From Hyalella azteca (lineage: Eukaryota > Arthropoda > Malacostraca > Amphipoda > Hyalellidae), in the NCBI RefSeq assembly GCF_000764305.2, contig NW_025933300.1:124001-188000 (forward strand): 64,000 nucleotides of DNA, given 5' to 3'. Each line of letters opens with the position of its first letter. Within the stretch, counting starts at the first letter, position 1. The notes beneath the pieces are model-generated. The model had not been told where the DNA came from. It saw only the letters and a program-made list of their open reading frames with translations, and searched no databases. Made by a program: the position numbers and the translations under genes. Shown here in pieces: positions 60,421 through 64,000 of this stretch.

Positions 60421-61654
60421 TACTAGCTGCTCAAATGGAGGCGTTATATGGCCTTAAGGCCATGATTGAAAGCCGAAAAGGAGGTTCTCAAGCGCCTTAT
60501 CGCTGTAAATCCAAACAAGTCATGTGGACCAGACGGCTTCCACCCCAGATTACTCAAAGAATTAGCAACTGTCCTAGCCGGCCCTCTGACGTCATTTTTT
60601 CGAAAAACTTTGAACAAAGGGATCTTGCCGGCTGACTGGAAAGAAGCTCAAGTGACACCATTGTTCAAAAAAGGTGAAAAAGCTGCCCGGGCAACTATCG
60701 CCCTGTCAGTTTGACAAGTGTCGTTTGCAAGGTAATGGAATCTGTTGTGAGGGACCGATTGATCGATCATTTGACTGCCAAAAATCTCCTATAAGACTGT
60801 CAACATGGCTGTATTGCCGGGAGATCCTGCACCACTAACCTTTTGTCGACTCTGAACGAATGGACCCGCCTGCTGGACGAAAGGGGGCCAGTAGATGCAG
60901 TGTACCTCGATTTTGCCAAGGAATCTTTTTTTTTTCATTTCCGCTGTTGCGGAAATTGCAGTCTTTGGGAATTGACAGCAACGTACTCACATGGATCAGA
61001 GATTTTCTAGTAGGGAGACGCCAACGTGTCAGTATTAATGGGTCCGTATCAAACTGGGCTCCAGTGCGCAGCGGCGTGCCACAAGGAAGAATTCTCAGGC
61101 CTGTTACAACGATCTTCCAGAAGCTGTGTCTAGCGTGTGCTCGATGTATGCTGACGACACCAAATTTATAATACATTGAAGAATACGTCGCAAAAGTACA
61201 GTTACAAGGTTATCTTGACAGGCTGATTGACCGGGCTGATAAGTGGCAGCTGCGTTTTAACGCTGACAAATGTAAGGTAATCCACCTTGGCAAGAATAAT
61301 GAACAGCAAGATTACAGTATGAGAAGACACGGTTGCAACGACAGAGTGATGATGTCGAAGTCGACACTGGAAAAATATTTAGGAGTTAATATCGACAATG
61401 AGTTGAAATTTTCGAAGCATATTGGAGGTCCAATAAGCGACTTGGACTGATCAGACGCTCTTTCGAGTTCCTAGATGCAGAAGCGATGAAGCAGTTGTTT
61501 GTTGCTGTCGTGCGCCCGAACCTAGAGTTTGGAAACGTCGTGTGGTCACCGAAACTTGAAAAGGACAAAAATTTAATAGAGAGCGTTCAATGACGTGCAA
61601 CAAGGATAGTTCCGGGCTTGAAAGGCAAGTCCTATGAGGAAAGATTAAAGATTA
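60421..61654 (+). mobile_element. CR1-like LINE reverse transcriptase, frameshifted
   Basis: Spread over three frames in RT order: NKSCGPDGFHPRLLKELA, LPADWKEAQVTPLFKKG, NYRPVSLTSVVCKVMES-type, then QHGCIAGRSCTTNLLSTL, VDAVYLDFAKE, WIRDFLVGRRQRVSINGS, SGVPQG, the catalytic MYADDTKF near 61147, and WQLRFNADKCKVIHLG. It stops in GLKGKSYEERLKI, where a minisatellite begins. A gap after DFAKE replaces the SVPHERL segment that the 63-kb copy keeps. Several frameshifts and stops make it inactive. Confidence 0.85.
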
Positions 61655-61658
61655 TCGC

Positions 61659-61842
61659 ATGACCGTACTGAACCGTCGCGCTGTGGCCTTAATATCATGA
61701 CCGTACTGAACCGTCGCGCTTTGGCCTTAATATTGCAGCGCATGACCGTACTGAACCGTCGCGCTGTGGCCTTAATATTGCAGTGCATGACCGTACTGAA
61801 CCGTCGCGCCCGTAGGCGCAGTAGCCGCAACATTGCAGCGTA
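61659..61842. repeat. Minisatellite, 38-45 bp unit, four copies
   Basis: The unit begins CATGACCGTACTGAACCGTC and continues GCGCTGTGGCCTTAATATTGCAG; the first unit is shorter and the last diverges after CGTCGCGCC. It starts within a few bases of the LINE break. Confidence 0.9.
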
Positions 61843-62785
61843 TGTTTACGAACTTGAGACTCGAGTGCTCGGGTTACTGGACGTAAAGGAATTTAAATTA
61901 CACATTAAAATGTGCATTAAATTTGTATTAGGTAGAAAAAATTAAAATGCAAAACTAATCATAATGAGTCAGTCAGCATGAATAATATTGTCGTGTCAAT
62001 TGGATCTTGGCAGCATTTTTGCACGACGATTCCTGCTACGATTTTAGCAGACCAACCCTCGTTTACACGCCCGAATAATCCAGCATAAGCAGTGACAATG
62101 AAGGCTGACAATAAAAACACAGTTTTGATGTTGCTGACGAAATGTATCCAGAATTTATCGTAGCAAAATGCTTGATGCTATGTCGGCATATATCTCAATC
62201 AAGTTATATTTAAAATTTGGTCACCTTATCAGTTCCCCTGGACTGGTGTCATCACATATCTACATCGATGTACTGATTTATCTTTGTTTCCAGTTCAACA
62301 AGTTATTGAGGCCGATAACCGTATAAATTTTGAGATTGTTCTTCATCTGGAGCACCGACTTCGCCGTAACGCTTAACACTCGACGAGATGCTCTTCACAA
62401 CAAAATGTGACATGATACTCTTTGGGGCGACGTTGTAACGTCCTGCGTGTACGGGCTGGGTTAAACTTTCTGTGGTTGCGTATTGATAGCGGTAATGTGA
62501 TATGTTAGAGGGCTAAGTGACGTTCGAGAAAAATTTAACTAGCAAAGTTACCTGACGCTGCCTTTGATCAGGATGTCGTCTGGTAGAAAACCAGCACTTA
62601 CAGAGCGAATGAGCGAACCTAGCATAGAATAGAATAGGAGTGTCGGCATTGAAGAAAATAGGCCCATGGCCTGTTGCCGATTCTTGAATTTTTCGTGACT
62701 TGATTCACAAGGAATCCGGCCTTTAAAACCCGATCCTTCCATAACTGACTATTGCGATTGAGATAGCTACTGGACTTGTCACATA
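61843..62785. other. Noncoding spacer
   Basis: No gene, RNA or transposon end recognised. Confidence 0.35.
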
Positions 62786-63125
62786 GGTCCGTAATTTGCT
62801 AGGCATTTTAAGACTGAACATATGCTCCAGCATAGCTTCGTCCGGACTTATTGCCTGGTCCGTAATTTGCTAGGCATTTTAAGACTGAACATATGCTCCT
62901 GCATCGCTTCGTCAAGTCTGTTTTTGAAGGCGTTCATACTGGAAGCGTTAACGATGCTATCAGGGAGGCAGTTCCACATGTCGGTGACTCGAAGCGAGAA
63001 GAAATTTTGTCGCGTGGATGAGTTGCAACGCAGTTTTTTTAGTTTATAGTCGTGGCCCCTGGTGTTAGTTCTTGTTTCAAATTCTAGTAATCCTTCTGGG
63101 ACCTTGTATAAGCCATGAGATAGGC
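62786..63125 (-). mobile_element. CR1-like LINE 3' coding part, inverted
   Basis: The minus frame reads TRTNTRGHDYKLKKLRC, then FFSLRVTDMWNCLPDSIV and MNAFKNRLDEAMQEHM, the end of the LINE ORF. The last 57 bp are tandemly duplicated (GGTCCGTAATTTGCTAGGC at 62786 and 62859). It lies head to head with the next LINE fragment. Confidence 0.8.
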
Positions 63126-63129
63126 TTAT

Positions 63130-63735
63130 GTTGTGAGAAATAGGATTATCGATCACTTGACTGATCACCATCTCATATCAGATTGTCAACATGGTTTTAT
63201 CGCCGGTAGATCCTGCACCACTAACTTATTATCTACGTTGAACGATTGGACTCGCCTGCTGGACGAAAGGGAGCCAGTGGATGCATTGTACCTCGATTTT
63301 GCCAAAGCATTTGACAGTGTTCCGCATGAGCGGCTGTTGCGTATTATTCATTTATTAAATATTCATTCATGGAATCTCCACCAACAAAGTCGTGCAGCGC
63401 GTGAGTGGTTGATTTCTTCTCGCTTCGAATCACCGACATATGGAACAGCCTCCCCAATGACATGGTTGGCGCTCCAAGTATGAACGCGTTCAAGAACAGA
63501 CTAGATAAAGCTATGGAAAAATATATGTTGAGATTTAAAATGCCTAGCACCATATCGAACCCGGTGGAAGTCTAGTAGCTACTTGAAACTATCGTCAGTC
63601 ATGATAATATCAGGTCAAATGAAACGATATTAGATCTTCTGTGAACAAGGCACGAAAAGGAAAAGAATCGGCGACAGGACACATCAGGCCTACACTTCAG
63701 CGCCGAGATCAATATGTTATGTTCAATATGTTATG
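63130..63735 (+). mobile_element. CR1-like LINE, internally deleted, with 3' tail
   Basis: Opens in the RT palm (RIIDHLTDHHLISDCQHGF, TTNLLSTLNDWTRLLDERE, LDFAKAFDSVPHERLL). It then jumps near 63400 to the ORF end in another frame (AFKNRLDKAMEKYML), skipping the YADD domain. The 3' tail CAGCGCCGAGATCAATATG with ATGTT repeats matches 37912. A defective copy. Confidence 0.85.
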
Positions 63736-64000
63736 AGACAAAGTAGACCCTGTGAGTCAAGGCTAACATCATGATAACGCTTGGCAAAAGGAATTCGAAA
63801 CGATGACAAACTTTGAACTGGGATAAAATCTATCACATTTTTGGAATATGAAAAAACTTGAAGCCGAAGAAAATGAACGAATTAATTTCAAGTTTCAAAC
63901 AGTAATTTTGATGGCAAAAAACTAAAGATCTGTAATTTATTTAGTATATGGAAAATAAAAATATTGAACAAATAATGCAGAAATATTTAAAAATATTGAT
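63736..64000. other. Window edge, noncoding
   Basis: AT-rich sequence; no feature recognised before the window ends. Confidence 0.35.

Overview
This window looks like arthropod nuclear DNA, possibly crustacean, though the lineage is a guess. It is AT-rich. It has spliced genes with GT-AG introns, a delta-class glutathione S-transferase (a class typical of arthropods), a metazoan Myt1 cell-cycle kinase, a C2H2 zinc-finger regulator, several families of cut-and-paste transposon remnants, degenerate LINEs and a tRNA-derived SINE. No prokaryotic operon, CRISPR array or rRNA was seen.

Layout. 0.2-4.2 kb is transposon-derived: a family with TA target sites and a foldback element that one of its members interrupts. 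6.5-14.1 kb (+) is a seven-exon gene for an unrecognised 1593-residue protein. Convergent with it, 16.5-23.8 kb (-) is a complete ten-exon Myt1 kinase gene (706 aa). 24.6-30.9 kb holds a LINE remnant, a TA element inserted into another member of its own family, and unremarkable DNA. 30.9-45.5 kb is a direct segmental duplication of about 6.5 kb. The downstream copy carries an intact four-exon delta GST (219 aa); the upstream copy has lost GST exons 3 and 4. 45.8-48.5 kb (-) is a two-exon C2H2 zinc-finger gene (738 aa) with CtBP-type DLS motifs. 48.5-57 kb is gene-poor, with minisatellites at 52.8 and 53.8 kb. 57.2-64 kb is repeats again: a second foldback element, a transposon remnant and broken LINE copies.

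Two things stand out. First, the duplication acts as a natural empty-site assay. At least four insertions and one 21-bp tandem array are present in one copy and absent from the other, in three cases with matching target-site duplications. Second, three perfect or near-perfect copies of the Nextera mate-pair junction adapter (at 2698, 27300 and 28990) sit in the assembly. Local contiguity at those points is therefore doubtful. None of the gene models crosses one of them.

The genes show no sign of a shared pathway. Myt1 inhibits Cdk1, the GST is a detoxification enzyme, and the zinc-finger protein is probably a transcriptional repressor.
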